The position numbers and the translations under genes were made by a program. The notes beneath the pieces are model-generated. The model saw nothing but the letters and a program-made list of their open reading frames with translations. It did no database searches and was not told the origin of the DNA. DNA of 64,000 nt from NCBI GenBank assembly GCA_946407065.1, contig CAMJMQ010000001.1:217428-281427 (forward strand). Reading direction: 5' to 3'. Positions 17,130-27,101 of this stretch are shown here, piece after piece; within the stretch, counting starts at the first letter, position 1; every line of letters starts with the position of its first letter. The stretch comes from an uncultured Clostridia bacterium (lineage in GTDB: Bacteria; Bacillota; Clostridia; Oscillospirales; Acutalibacteraceae).

Positions 17130-18389
17130 TTATTTCAATTTATCAATAAGACTCAACAACAAACTGTAAACCAACTTATTATTCATTATTTCCTTGGACT
17201 TGGCTATTGCTTCATCTATTGCCGAAACAGGATACTCCCCATTGCTTTTATCCCAAAATGAATTATTTGTGTTGATACTATCTACTATTCCACACTTTTG
17301 CAAAAACTCATTAAAACTATTAAACTTTCCCGGATAAGTACGATTAAAATCAGAGTAATCCGTTTTTAAATATAAATCATATAAGGCGTTAGGCGTCTGA
17401 GATAGTTTAGTCGCTTCAAAATAATCAATATTGGGTATATTATAGAATTCTGCCATCTCTTTTACTCGTGTATCAATATTAACAATTACACAAGGAATTC
17501 CAGAAAGAAGCGCCATAATGTTTCCATGAATTCTCGTCCCAAAAGAAAAAGTGATTTCTTCGTGCTGTAAACTGTATCTCCAATCCCACATATCAGCCAA
17601 CAATCTAATTCTATTGCTGAGAATTAATTCTGGTAAATACAGTTTGAACCCAGAGGTTCGTAACCACCTTAAATTACCTTTTATCCCATCCTTTAATTGA
17701 TCATAATACTCTTTATTATACATAATATCAAAGAGTATATCCTGATCATAATAAATGCTGTTATAATCTTTCAATAACGGCACAGCCAAATCAAATCGGC
17801 CATTAATAGCAGCGCAAAAATCTTCTCGTTTAATTTTGCTGTTTGATATAAAAAGACTACTTCCGTTTTGGAACAAAGAAGGGCAACCCACAACATTGAG
17901 GTTATTAAAACCTAGCTCATTAAAGAATTCTGCAGTAAAATATCCTCTTAACGCAAAATCCCCATTAGTGTTATAGATTGATTTAATAAAATCGGTTGAA
18001 ACATCTCCTATGGCACTTACAAGCTGATTCAATTCATCGTAAGTATTTGCTTCAGCTCCACAGGAAATAATATATACAGGTATCTTTATTCTATTGAAAA
18101 AATCGGTCATTGATGGAAGATATTGCGCGAATGTTGTTGAAAAAATATTAGCCATCGGATATAGTATCATATCAAATTCGCTATTAATCTGTTCAATAGA
18201 TATATTATTATTATAATACGTCAAGTAATTATCTTCTGTTGATATCTCCGAAATCAAACCCTGATACCATAACTTGTTACCAAAATTTGGACATTGCCCA
18301 TCATACTTGTTTTTAAATGTTTGATTAAGTGTACTATAATCGGACGCATTAAAGATATCTATATATTTGTAGATCAAGATTTTTTTCAT
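17130..18389 (-). CDS. Polysaccharide pyruvyl transferase family protein
   Basis: This 419-residue protein of the PS_pyruv_trans type would use PEP to place a pyruvate ketal on a sugar, giving the glycan negative charge. The late TFSFGTRIHGNIMALLSGIPCVIVN block near residue 290 (His and Gly pattern) and an earlier GCPSLF stretch are typical of the family. The start at 18389 (MKKILIYKYID) has the ribosome site GGAGGAAAA. The reading frame continues 35 codons upstream into the preceding gene, but that part is not expected to be translated. Family membership is reasonably firm, the acceptor is not. Confidence 0.75.
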   Translation of the reverse strand: MKKILIYKYIDIFNASDYSTLNQTFKNKYDGQCPNFGNKLWYQGLISEISTEDNYLTYYNNNISIEQINSEFDMILYPMANIFSTTFAQYLPSMTDFFNRIKIPVYIISCGAEANTYDELNQLVSAIGDVSTDFIKSIYNTNGDFALRGYFTAEFFNELGFNNLNVVGCPSLFQNGSSLFISNSKIKREDFCAAINGRFDLAVPLLKDYNSIYYDQDILFDIMYNKEYYDQLKDGIKGNLRWLRTSGFKLYLPELILSNRIRLLADMWDWRYSLQHEEITFSFGTRIHGNIMALLSGIPCVIVNIDTRVKEMAEFYNIPNIDYFEATKLSQTPNALYDLYLKTDYSDFNRTYPGKFNSFNEFLQKCGIVDSINTNNSFWDKSNGEYPVSAIDEAIAKSKEIMNNKLVYSLLLSLIDKLK

Positions 18390-18421
18390 TTTTCCTCCAT
18401 AATATGAGTAAGCTAATTCAT

Positions 18422-19387
18422 TTATACTCCAATATTCAGTGCGTTTCTCAATTTTGAGGTTATAAGCGGAAAGTAAGTAAATAAATAGTACCATAGCTTT
18501 TGCTTTGCTGTTATTCCTCGAGTAGGATGCCCGGATTTTCTGTAATCCAAACGATCAAGAATGTTCTGAATAACAGAATCGGGTTGATTCGTTCTTACCG
18601 CACACTGCAGCTGATAATGACAGCTGCCGATATACACATATAGGGCGTTATCAAACAGGTCGGGAAAATGCTTTTTCATATATTCACAACGCAAATAATT
18701 TGCGTCAAGTGCATCCAGGCGCTTTTCAGAAAAACCTTCTCCCATAATGCTGTTTGTACGCTGCACATAATAATAATATGAATCTGGTACGACTGAAACA
18801 CACTCAGCCCTTCCAATTATTTGATAAGACCAAAAGACATCTTCGTGGTACTTGCCCTTCTCAAATGGAATAGCTTTTATCAGTTCAGTTTTATATATTT
18901 TGTTCCACACATGCTGCTTGAGCTTTCCGTCATTGATTAGTTCGCTCATAGCAGAATGTGTATCAAGGATCTCATTCTGCTCAACTGTATCGTTCCTAAG
19001 AAGTTTACCGTTTTCCTCAACCCACTTAACGCCGCAAGATACGATATCGCTGTTGTCTTGTTCCATCTGAGTGAGCATTTTTTCAAACATATTCGACTCG
19101 ATCCAATCATCGGAATCAATGAACGAGACAATTTCGCCTGTGACATGCAACATTCCGGCATTACGGGCGTCCGATAATCCGCCGTTTTCCTTATGTACAA
19201 CCTTTATTCTGTTATCTTTTTCAGCCCAACTGTCACATATTTGCGGACAATTATCAGGCGACCCATCATCAACAAGTATAATCTCGAGATCTCTATAAGT
19301 TTGATTGACAATACTCTCAATGCAACGATCGAGGTAATTTTCTACATTGTATATAGGAACAATGACGCTGATTACAGAACTTGGCAT
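18422..19387 (-). CDS. Glycosyltransferase family 2 (EpsJ-like)
   Basis: This 321-residue GT-A enzyme shows ISVIVPIYNVENYLDRCIES at the N-terminus, ILVDDGSPDN near residue 37, and FIDSDDW (the metal-binding DxD) near residue 92. The conserved KEDV-like HEDVFW near residue 181 is also present. It closely follows the upstream glycosyltransferase, whose stop lies next to its ATG. It acts in the same repeat-unit assembly; sugar specificity is unknown. Confidence 0.88.
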   Translation of the reverse strand: MPSSVISVIVPIYNVENYLDRCIESIVNQTYRDLEIILVDDGSPDNCPQICDSWAEKDNRIKVVHKENGGLSDARNAGMLHVTGEIVSFIDSDDWIESNMFEKMLTQMEQDNSDIVSCGVKWVEENGKLLRNDTVEQNEILDTHSAMSELINDGKLKQHVWNKIYKTELIKAIPFEKGKYHEDVFWSYQIIGRAECVSVVPDSYYYYVQRTNSIMGEGFSEKRLDALDANYLRCEYMKKHFPDLFDNALYVYIGSCHYQLQCAVRTNQPDSVIQNILDRLDYRKSGHPTRGITAKQKLWYYLFTYFPLITSKLRNALNIGV

Positions 19388-20614
19388 TTAATCACCCAGT
19401 AACATTTTTGCGACCTTTTCAACCGAGAAAGAATCAATAGGCTCGTTGGAAACATCACCTAAATCATTAGCCTCGATTCTGTCAATTGCTTCGGATATGG
19501 ATTGCTCGTTATTTTGACAGAACACGAAACGGTTAAACTTTTCAAAATACTCTTTGATAATGGCTTGCTCATCCTCCGGTCCATCCAGAATCGCAAGAAT
19601 AACCTTATTGGTAGCGGCAAGCTGGTATATTTTACCGGGAATCTGCCCGCCTCCGAGATTGAATAGGCAAACAACTACATTGGCTTTATCTTCGTGCTTT
19701 TTCAGTTCGCCAAGAGGTAATCGAGGATAAATAGCTACCCTGTTATTACTCGGAAAAAGATTTGACGGAAAACCGCAAATATCAACGCTGATATCTTTTT
19801 TTACAGCGACATTATAGAACGGTTCCAAATTTCTGATATATGGAGTATAATCCCCGAAATAGCCATAGTGATTCTCTTTAAATCCAGAATAATCTATGGC
19901 TTCAGCATTATAATACGCTGCTAACGGGCACCATCTCATTTTATCTTTTGCAAAAGGAAACAGTTCCTGCTGATGGATCAGCGTGATCGGACTGACATAT
20001 ACGATATCCTCAGCTTCATCTAAAAGCTTTCCTTCCGGTTTCACACATTTTTTTAATCCGTCAACATTTCCCAGATCAGCCGCCCAAGGATCCTCCCAAA
20101 GCTGGATCCACTTATCGGCGATGACTCGTTTGTGACTTCTAAGATAGTTCGCCAGTAAATGGCTCACCTGAGGATAAGACATCGAAATCACACAATCATA
20201 ATGCACATTGGTCTTAAATCTTTTCGCTCTTCTGAACCATACAATAGATGGATTGTATATACCGTACAGTGATCGTACGCTGTTCTTAACCTTGCTTACG
20301 AGTTTTGATTTAAAAGACGGAACAGTGTTTCGTTTAGAATCAGTAGCTGAATAGTCAGTCACATTGGTTGCAGGAGAATCGTTATGCTCCCTTTTTAAAG
20401 CAAGCTTTTCATATAAAGACAGACCATCATACTCATATTTGTTCTCAATTTTCGGAATTGCCATCTGCTTGTCAACTTTAAAGTTTTTCTCAGAATAACA
20501 AAGCAAATCTATTCTATTACCCAGCTTTATTAACCCTTCGATATAAGCATTATGACTAAGAGCAGCCGAATGATTGTCCCGAGGGCAATAGCCGGAAATG
20601 ACCAGTATTCGCAT
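19388..20614 (-). CDS. Probable GT-B glycosyltransferase
   Basis: This 408-residue protein starts with RILVISGYCPRDNHSAA, a first strand and glycine-containing loop like family 4 glycosyltransferases. It later shows YGYFGDYTPYIRNLEP and a C-terminal PGKIYQLAATNKVILAI stretch, typical of the donor-binding half of GT-B enzymes. Similarity is distant, so the assignment rests on fold-like pattern and context. The ribosome site AAAGGAG precedes the ATG. A 171-base gap separates it from the gene upstream, the longest gap inside the cluster; that gap contains a palindrome but no gene. Confidence 0.65.
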   Translation of the reverse strand: MRILVISGYCPRDNHSAALSHNAYIEGLIKLGNRIDLLCYSEKNFKVDKQMAIPKIENKYEYDGLSLYEKLALKREHNDSPATNVTDYSATDSKRNTVPSFKSKLVSKVKNSVRSLYGIYNPSIVWFRRAKRFKTNVHYDCVISMSYPQVSHLLANYLRSHKRVIADKWIQLWEDPWAADLGNVDGLKKCVKPEGKLLDEAEDIVYVSPITLIHQQELFPFAKDKMRWCPLAAYYNAEAIDYSGFKENHYGYFGDYTPYIRNLEPFYNVAVKKDISVDICGFPSNLFPSNNRVAIYPRLPLGELKKHEDKANVVVCLFNLGGGQIPGKIYQLAATNKVILAILDGPEDEQAIIKEYFEKFNRFVFCQNNEQSISEAIDRIEANDLGDVSNEPIDSFSVEKVAKMLLGD

Positions 20615-20720
20615 TCTTTTGTGACTCCTTTGGAAAGTTAGCGCTGAATTCTCCTATATAGAATCAAAAGTGTTCTATACATTCGTAAAATAAAAGCCGC
20701 TGTAACGACAAGAGTGTGCT

Positions 20721-20736
20721 TTGTTATATATAACAA
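20721..20736. promoter_or_regulatory. Perfect 16-bp palindrome in the 171-base gap
   Basis: TTGTTATATATAACAA is a perfect inverted repeat about 107 bases upstream of the gene at 19388-20614. It could be a regulator site, or an AT-rich chance palindrome. No clear promoter was found around it. Confidence 0.3.
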
Positions 20737-20785
20737 CTATCAGCTTGATTAAAGGCACCATAATAATGGCTATAACAATTCGTTA

Positions 20786-21628
20786 TCATATAATCCTTCT
20801 AAACAAACGATAATAAGATCTTCTGTAATACTTTAAATCAATAACTTCAAGCTTGTCAGAAATATTATAGGTGTGTATTCCCGACGCTTCTCCACCGTTT
20901 TTCAGTTTGACATCTTCAGACGTCACCTTTTTGAGAAGTTCACAAGAGAATTCATCATGATCCAAGTTGAATACCATAAGGTTTATCGCTTTACCATACT
21001 CCTCCTTGCAATCCTGTGCTACATATACATTCTTGCCATCGTATTCCAATACTCTTCCGCCTGCTCTGGCAAAGCTCATATCGTTTGATAACAGTTTTTT
21101 CCCAAGAAGATGATAGTCATCGTCAAACTCAAGAAGCAGCATTTTATCGTCGAGCTCAAGTGAAAAGGCATATTGCTTCTCATTAAGTTTGAAAGGCGTT
21201 GTATCAACCAGCTTTATATGATTCTCAATAACCCTATGCTTTTCCCATTTATGAGGGAATGATACCGCTTTGTATAAATACAGTTCATGGGCTTCATTGC
21301 TCTCCGGCATCATATAGATACTACCATCATTTCCTGTAAACACAAATGGATAGGATAAATGATAGTCTTCTCTGATGATCTCACGGAACTCACCAAAGGA
21401 ATCATTGCCATCATCATATTCAGCATAAACAAGTACTCCTCTGCCGATATCATATGAAAAATATTCCGCAAAGAGATAGGTTTTGCCTTTGTAATCAAAA
21501 AGAAACGGATCGGCGTACCATCCCTTATGACCATTATCGATCAACGTGAAGTCAGAAGCATCTTCAAATAATAGCCCTTTCTTCCTGCGTCTGTATGCGA
21601 TCGACCATGTTTCGATTGTTAATCCCAT
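20786..21628 (-). CDS. Glucosamine-inositolphosphorylceramide-transferase-like beta-propeller protein
   Basis: This 280-residue protein has the HKGWYADPFLFDYKGKTYLFAEYF block at residues 34-57, then repeated short strands with acidic turns (MMPES, RAGGRV, KNGGEASGIH). It resembles the five-bladed GH43-like propeller found N-terminal to, or encoded next to, formyltransferases and in bacterial surface-glycan clusters. It lacks a signal peptide and so is cytoplasmic. It could be a glycosyltransferase-like or sugar-binding enzyme; its reaction is not established. It is 10 bases from the GT2 gene upstream. Confidence 0.6.
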   Translation of the reverse strand: MGLTIETWSIAYRRRKKGLLFEDASDFTLIDNGHKGWYADPFLFDYKGKTYLFAEYFSYDIGRGVLVYAEYDDGNDSFGEFREIIREDYHLSYPFVFTGNDGSIYMMPESNEAHELYLYKAVSFPHKWEKHRVIENHIKLVDTTPFKLNEKQYAFSLELDDKMLLLEFDDDYHLLGKKLLSNDMSFARAGGRVLEYDGKNVYVAQDCKEEYGKAINLMVFNLDHDEFSCELLKKVTSEDVKLKNGGEASGIHTYNISDKLEVIDLKYYRRSYYRLFRRII

Positions 21629-21638
21629 AAATTATCCT

Positions 21639-22832
21639 CTATTGATAACAACTCGATATCTTCCATAATTCAATATCGTTTTCTTCCATTGCTTTCTTCG
21701 CTTGTGAAATCACGTATGGTAAACGATGAGTTTCACCGTTCTCATATTGTGAGAGCAATTCTCTTGCAACAACAAACAAAGCTTCTACCACTTTCGCGTC
21801 AAGATCCTTGATGAACGGATAGTAATACGCGCTCAAATGTCTTACCAGCAATGTGGTCAGCGCTTCGTCGTCAGGCAGCTTCATGTGATCGTATGTATGA
21901 AGGATTTCAGTTAAAAGCCAATAACTGTCTATACATTTCACACGTTTTGAGTCGTTCTGTGTATGAGAAAAGTTTTTCTCATACCATTTATACTCATATA
22001 CTACTTTGGGAATATAGGCATAAGCCTTTACCTGAGGAAATATCAAAAACTGAATAATATCATCTTCGTACCAGTACCCCGGATAGAACCGAACCTGATT
22101 CCACAATTCACGTTTATATACCTTTGCCCAGGGAAGTCCGGGCAGGTTCATAATTTCATCACCGTTTCTGTATCCGATCAGATTACTTTGAGGATAGATG
22201 TTCGGAACGATTTCATAAACCTCGCCGTTTCGTTCTTTGACAAGATTATGCGAGGCAACAACCATGTCAAGATCATCTGCATAGGCTCTGCTCAACAGCG
22301 ACTCAACAATGTCATCATGAACAATATCATCGCAGTCAACAAACATCAGATATTTTCCGTTTGCATGATTGACGCCGGTATTCCTTGCTGCGCCGATACC
22401 GCCGTTTTGCTGAAAGATGAGTTTAACATTTGGATGGTTTTCATACTTTTTTAGTATTTCTTGTGCTCCGTCAGTGGATCCATCATCAACAAATATTGCT
22501 TCAAACTTGTATTCTGTTTTTTGATTCAGAATTGATTTGATATTATCTTCGAGAATATCTGCATAATTATAGACAGGTACCACGATGGAAAGATCCAGAT
22601 TCTTATCGATCTCAGGATTGATGTTTACCGGTTCGGATTCAGGCTTCGGATAGATATCATTGATAATCTTATGTGCCTCATCAACCGTCATTTCAGTCTT
22701 TACTCTTTTTCTGAAAGTCTTTTTTAAGACGAAGACAATGCAGTAGAGCAAATAGGCAAATTTCGCCAGAAAACAACACAACGACTCATGATGGAATATT
22801 CGATAAAATCTGAAATAAAAGCCGTGTTTCAT
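21639..22832 (-). CDS. Glycosyltransferase family 2 with N-terminal hydrophobic segment
   Basis: This is a 397-residue protein. Residues ~17-35 (CFLAKFAYLLYCIVFVL) form one possible membrane or amphipathic helix. The GT-A domain follows: LSIVVPVYNYADIL near residue 76, FVDDGSTDG near residue 114 and FVDCDDI near residue 168. The C-terminal part (YWYEDDIIQF) matches the wall-teichoic-acid-type GT2 proteins. The ribosome site AGAGGAGG precedes the ATG. It probably extends the repeat unit at the inner membrane face. Confidence 0.85.
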   Translation of the reverse strand: MKHGFYFRFYRIFHHESLCCFLAKFAYLLYCIVFVLKKTFRKRVKTEMTVDEAHKIINDIYPKPESEPVNINPEIDKNLDLSIVVPVYNYADILEDNIKSILNQKTEYKFEAIFVDDGSTDGAQEILKKYENHPNVKLIFQQNGGIGAARNTGVNHANGKYLMFVDCDDIVHDDIVESLLSRAYADDLDMVVASHNLVKERNGEVYEIVPNIYPQSNLIGYRNGDEIMNLPGLPWAKVYKRELWNQVRFYPGYWYEDDIIQFLIFPQVKAYAYIPKVVYEYKWYEKNFSHTQNDSKRVKCIDSYWLLTEILHTYDHMKLPDDEALTTLLVRHLSAYYYPFIKDLDAKVVEALFVVARELLSQYENGETHRLPYVISQAKKAMEENDIELWKISSCYQ

Positions 22833-22851
22833 GTTTTCCTGCCTCCTCTTA

Positions 22852-23973
22852 TCAATTTAACAACATTTCTTCGACTGCTCTGACAGTCTTTTCCGTACTG
22901 AAATACTTTCCCCGTTCCAATGCTTTTTCAGCATAATGTTCAAGCTTTCCGGGAGTTGTAAGAATATCCTTTATTCCTTCATATAATGCCTGTTCATTAT
23001 TTTCGGTTATAATTCCGTATTCGTTATGTTCTCCAAGCAACTCCTGCATACCGGAACAGAGAGTCGTAACTACCGGAGTTCCGACAATCAGCGATTCCGT
23101 AACAGATGTGCTGAATCCCTCGCTGAGCGACGAGCAAACATATAAGTCACACGCATTCATATATTTATACGGATTTGTGTTATATCCTAAAAAAGTAAAG
23201 GATTCATTTAAATCATTGTCGGTAAGAAACTTTTCAATCTGAGTCTTTTCGTCACCGAGGCCGAGAATGTATACATGATTCTTTATGCCTTCATCAAGAA
23301 GCTGTTTATGAATATGGGCAAGTCGCATAAATGCCTTTACGGCAATAATCTTTCCGACTGAAATGATGTTGATTACGTCTTTTTGAAAAACAATATCCTC
23401 AACGTGTTCACTTAACAACTCACGAATCGTATCTGTTTCGATTGTATTGTAAAGGACGCCGATCGGCTTTTTGTAATCAAAGGTCTGAATAAAATGATTC
23501 ATGACACCACGGGAAACACACGCAACATAATCGAACCGATGATAGCATGCTTTTGCTTCCGCAAAACTTCTGAAGCCCACCGCACCTGCCTGTTCGGTAT
23601 CCATTTTACAATGAATCCAGCTAACGAGCTTGGTTTTCTCGTCTGTGCATCCGCTTACGATTCTCGATGTCGGCCCTTCCAAATAAGAAACAATGATATC
23701 ATAGTTGTCTTTGATGATCTGTTTGTACAAAAAGCGGGGAGAGAAGAGCGCCAAGATTTTAGAATTTCCAGGAAATACTCTTTTAAACACCGAGTTTGTT
23801 TTTATGTGCGGTTTGAGATATTGCTTATTTACTCCTCCATCAAACAGAGTTTGAACCGTAATGTCAAACTTGCTTTTATCAAGATGATTAACAAGGTTTA
23901 CCAATACCTTTTCCGCACCCCCATGCGCCAGAGAGGGGATTATAAACAATACTTTTTTCATAGTTTTACACAT
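22852..23973 (-). CDS. Glycosyltransferase family 4
   Basis: This is a GT-B enzyme of up to 373 residues. PSLAHGGAEKVLVNLVNHL at the N-terminus is the acceptor-side glycine motif. SLSEGFSTSVTESLIVGTPVV near residue 285 holds the E-x7-E donor-phosphate motif. The first ATG overlaps the polymerase stop; an alternative ATG four codons in gives the more usual MKKVLFIIPS start, and neither has a clear ribosome site. It retains or inverts sugar stereochemistry by the GT4 mechanism; substrate unknown. Confidence 0.85.
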   Translation of the reverse strand: MCKTMKKVLFIIPSLAHGGAEKVLVNLVNHLDKSKFDITVQTLFDGGVNKQYLKPHIKTNSVFKRVFPGNSKILALFSPRFLYKQIIKDNYDIIVSYLEGPTSRIVSGCTDEKTKLVSWIHCKMDTEQAGAVGFRSFAEAKACYHRFDYVACVSRGVMNHFIQTFDYKKPIGVLYNTIETDTIRELLSEHVEDIVFQKDVINIISVGKIIAVKAFMRLAHIHKQLLDEGIKNHVYILGLGDEKTQIEKFLTDNDLNESFTFLGYNTNPYKYMNACDLYVCSSLSEGFSTSVTESLIVGTPVVTTLCSGMQELLGEHNEYGIITENNEQALYEGIKDILTTPGKLEHYAEKALERGKYFSTEKTVRAVEEMLLN

Positions 23974-25105
23974 GCCAATAGTGTATATTTAACTCATTAC
24001 TTACATATATTCCGTTTCCGGCAATGTACATATCGTACCAAAAATACACCAGAAATGCGATCGTAAATGCCCACTTTATCGATCTGTTTCCGTTTTCGTT
24101 ATACACATTATTAAGCAACCATGGAATCAGCAGCAGGTTGAACAATTGAAAATAAACAGGTATTCTTCCCATTACACCTGATGTAAACATGGATACGATA
24201 TAACACAGACTTGTGATCAAAGAAAGATTGATCCATGCGTTGACAAAAGGATCCTTTTTCTTTTCTATCTCTTCTCGTCTGATAAACGCCAAAACAGAAG
24301 GGATCGACATAAATGCTACACGAATGGGATTGACTCCTTTTTGATAATCAGCGCTGGAAAGATAGGAATAATCGGAGTCATCAAGAAAAGAGGATCTGGT
24401 GTAAAGATATAACGCAATAGCTAAAATGATGCTGAGTATAACATATTTAAATGACCACGGTTGATAATTGATAATAAAGTACACCGGTATCCATATCAAT
24501 GCAGAAGAATGTATAAAATAAGCAATGATTACTATCAAAATAAACGGGATCGTTTTTCTTTTTTTGATCCAGTCTACAAAGAAAAGGATAAAGGCAACAG
24601 CTAAAAACTGTCTCATTCCGTTAACCAACCATAAAAAGGTACTGGTAGTAAAGAAACAGAAAACGCTGTACATAAAATCGACAGAGTATTTATATAAAAA
24701 CAGCGCTATACTCAAGCATTGAATCAAAGCAACAAAGGTAAACCAATCATTATATGTGCCGTGAGTAAAATGCTTAAATAATATGAGTAAAATTTTGAAC
24801 AACGGACCTTTTTCTTTTACTTTTCCGGTAATGATATCGGTTATCTGAGAAAGGTCGAAGCTATAATAATGCTCATAGGAATACTGATAATCCAAACTGT
24901 CAAAAATGCCAGATCGTTTTCCGGCAAAAAACACCAAAAGTACGAATGTGGTCAGTGCAAAAAACAGACCGATTGATTTATAATCTTCAGTATAGGAGCC
25001 ATCCACCGGGCCGGTTGAAACGCTCAGCTTCTTTTTTTTGTATGTGAACACACCAAGTGCGGATACGATCATCATATACGCAAATATTCCCCACCATACC
25101 GGCAT
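23966..25105 (-). CDS. EpsG-family polysaccharide polymerase (Wzy-like)
   Basis: This 379-residue membrane protein has roughly ten hydrophobic segments. The conserved YSYEHYYSF, KGPLFKIL and YFIHSSALIWIPVYF pieces match the EpsG family, which joins undecaprenyl-linked repeat units outside the membrane. A strong ribosome site (GGAGGAG) precedes the ATG. A Wzy-type polymerase normally needs a Wzx flippase; only a remnant of one is seen in this locus (14978-15128), together with an ABC exporter. Confidence 0.8.
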   Translation of the reverse strand: MPVWWGIFAYMMIVSALGVFTYKKKKLSVSTGPVDGSYTEDYKSIGLFFALTTFVLLVFFAGKRSGIFDSLDYQYSYEHYYSFDLSQITDIITGKVKEKGPLFKILLILFKHFTHGTYNDWFTFVALIQCLSIALFLYKYSVDFMYSVFCFFTTSTFLWLVNGMRQFLAVAFILFFVDWIKKRKTIPFILIVIIAYFIHSSALIWIPVYFIINYQPWSFKYVILSIILAIALYLYTRSSFLDDSDYSYLSSADYQKGVNPIRVAFMSIPSVLAFIRREEIEKKKDPFVNAWINLSLITSLCYIVSMFTSGVMGRIPVYFQLFNLLLIPWLLNNVYNENGNRSIKWAFTIAFLVYFWYDMYIAGNGIYVSNELNIHYWHV

Positions 25106-25137
25106 GCGTGACTCCTCCTTTCTTTGACATGCTACAT

Positions 25138-25944
25138 TCAGCCTTTATATCTTTTCTTATGAACAGCACTGTAAACAAACTGTGGCATCAGTCCGATTAT
25201 GATCGGCTTGATCGCCATAATCTTTGACTTTAATCCAAGACCGAATTGTTGACATACTCTTCTTCTTAATTTGTATTCAGTTATTCTGAACTTAAATTTT
25301 TTTCGTTTAATAGCGTCTCTTCCCTCTCTCATGCTGTAGAGAGGTTCTTGAATGTTATATGCTTTGAAACCCTTTGCGTACATTCTGACCCATAGGTCGT
25401 AATCCTCAATTCTTTCAACTTCTTTGTCGGCGCTGTAACCGCCTACTGCTTTCAACGCGTACGCTCTCATCATACAAGGCGCATGACAAATCGGGCTCTG
25501 CCTTACAAAATCCTCACCCTTCGGTTCTTCAGGATTGATTATTTTTCCGTAAACTCCGTTCTCATCGTAAAACCACATTCCGGAGCTTACAACAGCATAC
25601 TCGGGATGTTTGTTTAATACTTCAATCTCTTTTTCAAATCTATCCGGTGCACAAATATCATCGCCGTCCATGCGTGCGACATATACACCTTCAGCTTCAC
25701 GAAAGCATTTGTTCAATGTCGGCGCTAAGGTAAGGTTTTTCTCGTTTTTAAGCACTCTAATCCTTTTGTCCTTATCCGCCAGTTTCATTGCAACTTCAAA
25801 TGTATTATCACTTGAACAGTCATCACACATTATCAGTTCCCAGTTCTTATACGTCTGATTGATAATGCAATCGACAGCTTCTTCTAAAGTGTCAGCACAA
25901 TTATATATTCCCATTAAAACGGAAACCAAAGGTTTTTTATCCAT
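25138..25944 (-). CDS. Glycosyltransferase family 2
   Basis: This 268-residue GT-A enzyme has VSVLMGIYNCADTLEEAV at the N-terminus, MCDDCSSDN near residue 40, ARMDGDDIC (the DxD site) near residue 85 and a late RIEDYDLW block. The start at 25944 (MDKKPL) is chosen because GAGGA lies eight bases upstream; a longer frame starts inside the previous gene. It is nearly adjacent to the family 4 glycosyltransferase and would be cotranscribed. Confidence 0.87.
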   Translation of the reverse strand: MDKKPLVSVLMGIYNCADTLEEAVDCIINQTYKNWELIMCDDCSSDNTFEVAMKLADKDKRIRVLKNEKNLTLAPTLNKCFREAEGVYVARMDGDDICAPDRFEKEIEVLNKHPEYAVVSSGMWFYDENGVYGKIINPEEPKGEDFVRQSPICHAPCMMRAYALKAVGGYSADKEVERIEDYDLWVRMYAKGFKAYNIQEPLYSMREGRDAIKRKKFKFRITEYKLRRRVCQQFGLGLKSKIMAIKPIIIGLMPQFVYSAVHKKRYKG

Positions 25945-25946
25945 AA

Positions 25947-27101
25947 TTATCCTCTGCTTATCAGCCAATCTCTGTTTTCAATAATCTTTGTGATGAGCAC
26001 CTTACTATCAAAGTGTTCGGGAGCATATTTAGCTCCCGCTTGTCCGAAAGCTTCGCGTTTATCCTTATCCTCAATCAGCTCACACGCCTTTTCGTATAGC
26101 GGTTTCCAATCTCTAGGAGGTACTTTGTAACCTGTGACATTATCATCCATCCCGTTTTGAGGACCGGGGATATCAGAAACAATCACCGGAACTCCCATCG
26201 CTTCCGCTTCGATAACTACATTGCCGAAACCCTCTCGGTAACTCGGGAAAAGAAAAATATCCATTGCAGCCAAATAACGCTGCGGATCGTCGACCCATCC
26301 GTTTGTCGAGATAATATCCTCACATTCATCAAAATATCTAAGCAGCTCTTGATCTACTGTATCAGGCTTTTCGTTGTAACCAACATACAACAACTTCACA
26401 TTATTGTATTTTTTCTGCAATTCTTGAAAGCAAAGCATCAACTCGTTAAAGCCTTTATCTTTCATGATTCGTCCTAAAAAGCCAAGTACAATAGTATCAT
26501 CGTCTATATTAAACTGTTGCCTTATCTCCTGTCGATACTGTTTTTTATTATCAATGTTGAATTTCTCAACATTTAATCCATTTGCACATCCATTCCAGAC
26601 GATTCGGCTCTTACTCTCATCATAAAAGCCTTCTTTTCTGCATAGATCCAGATTTCCCTTAGAATCAGGCTGAATATCTGTTGAATTGTTGCAGATTATT
26701 TTTTCTATTGTTTTAAATATTTGCCTTTTTATTCCATCAAAACTCTGATAAATCAATCCCCATTGGCAATACAATCTTACAGGTATTCTTGCTTGTTTTG
26801 CGGCTATCGAAGCATATAGAGAAGCGTTTGGCGTCGAATACTGTACAATATCGTATTTCTCTGCCTTAAAAATCTTCTTCATCTTTTTGACAGCAGATAT
26901 CGCGCCCTTAGGGTCAATGCCTCTTTCCATTTTCACCGGATAGGCGTGAACATATTCAGGAAGTGTCGCTATAAACTCTTCATCCATATCACATAACAGC
27001 GAAATATCATACCCGGCTTTATGCATCTCATCAAAAGACCAAACTAAAAAGTTTTTTGCGGCTAAAGCAACAGTAACAACAAAACAAATCTTCTTACTCA
27101 C
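25947..27101 (-). CDS. Glycosyltransferase family 4 (GTG start)
   Basis: This 384-residue GT-B enzyme of the EpsD/CapM-like type has a VVTVALAAKNFLVWSF N-terminal strand, GFLGRIMKDKGFNEL near residue 180, and FPSYREGFGNVVIEAEAMGVPV near residue 275, the E-x7-E donor motif. It starts at GTG with AGGAT upstream and overlaps the stop of the transketolase subunit, so it is coupled to it. It would add a hexose or N-acetylhexosamine early in the repeat unit. Confidence 0.87.
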   Translation of the reverse strand: MSKKICFVVTVALAAKNFLVWSFDEMHKAGYDISLLCDMDEEFIATLPEYVHAYPVKMERGIDPKGAISAVKKMKKIFKAEKYDIVQYSTPNASLYASIAAKQARIPVRLYCQWGLIYQSFDGIKRQIFKTIEKIICNNSTDIQPDSKGNLDLCRKEGFYDESKSRIVWNGCANGLNVEKFNIDNKKQYRQEIRQQFNIDDDTIVLGFLGRIMKDKGFNELMLCFQELQKKYNNVKLLYVGYNEKPDTVDQELLRYFDECEDIISTNGWVDDPQRYLAAMDIFLFPSYREGFGNVVIEAEAMGVPVIVSDIPGPQNGMDDNVTGYKVPPRDWKPLYEKACELIEDKDKREAFGQAGAKYAPEHFDSKVLITKIIENRDWLISRG

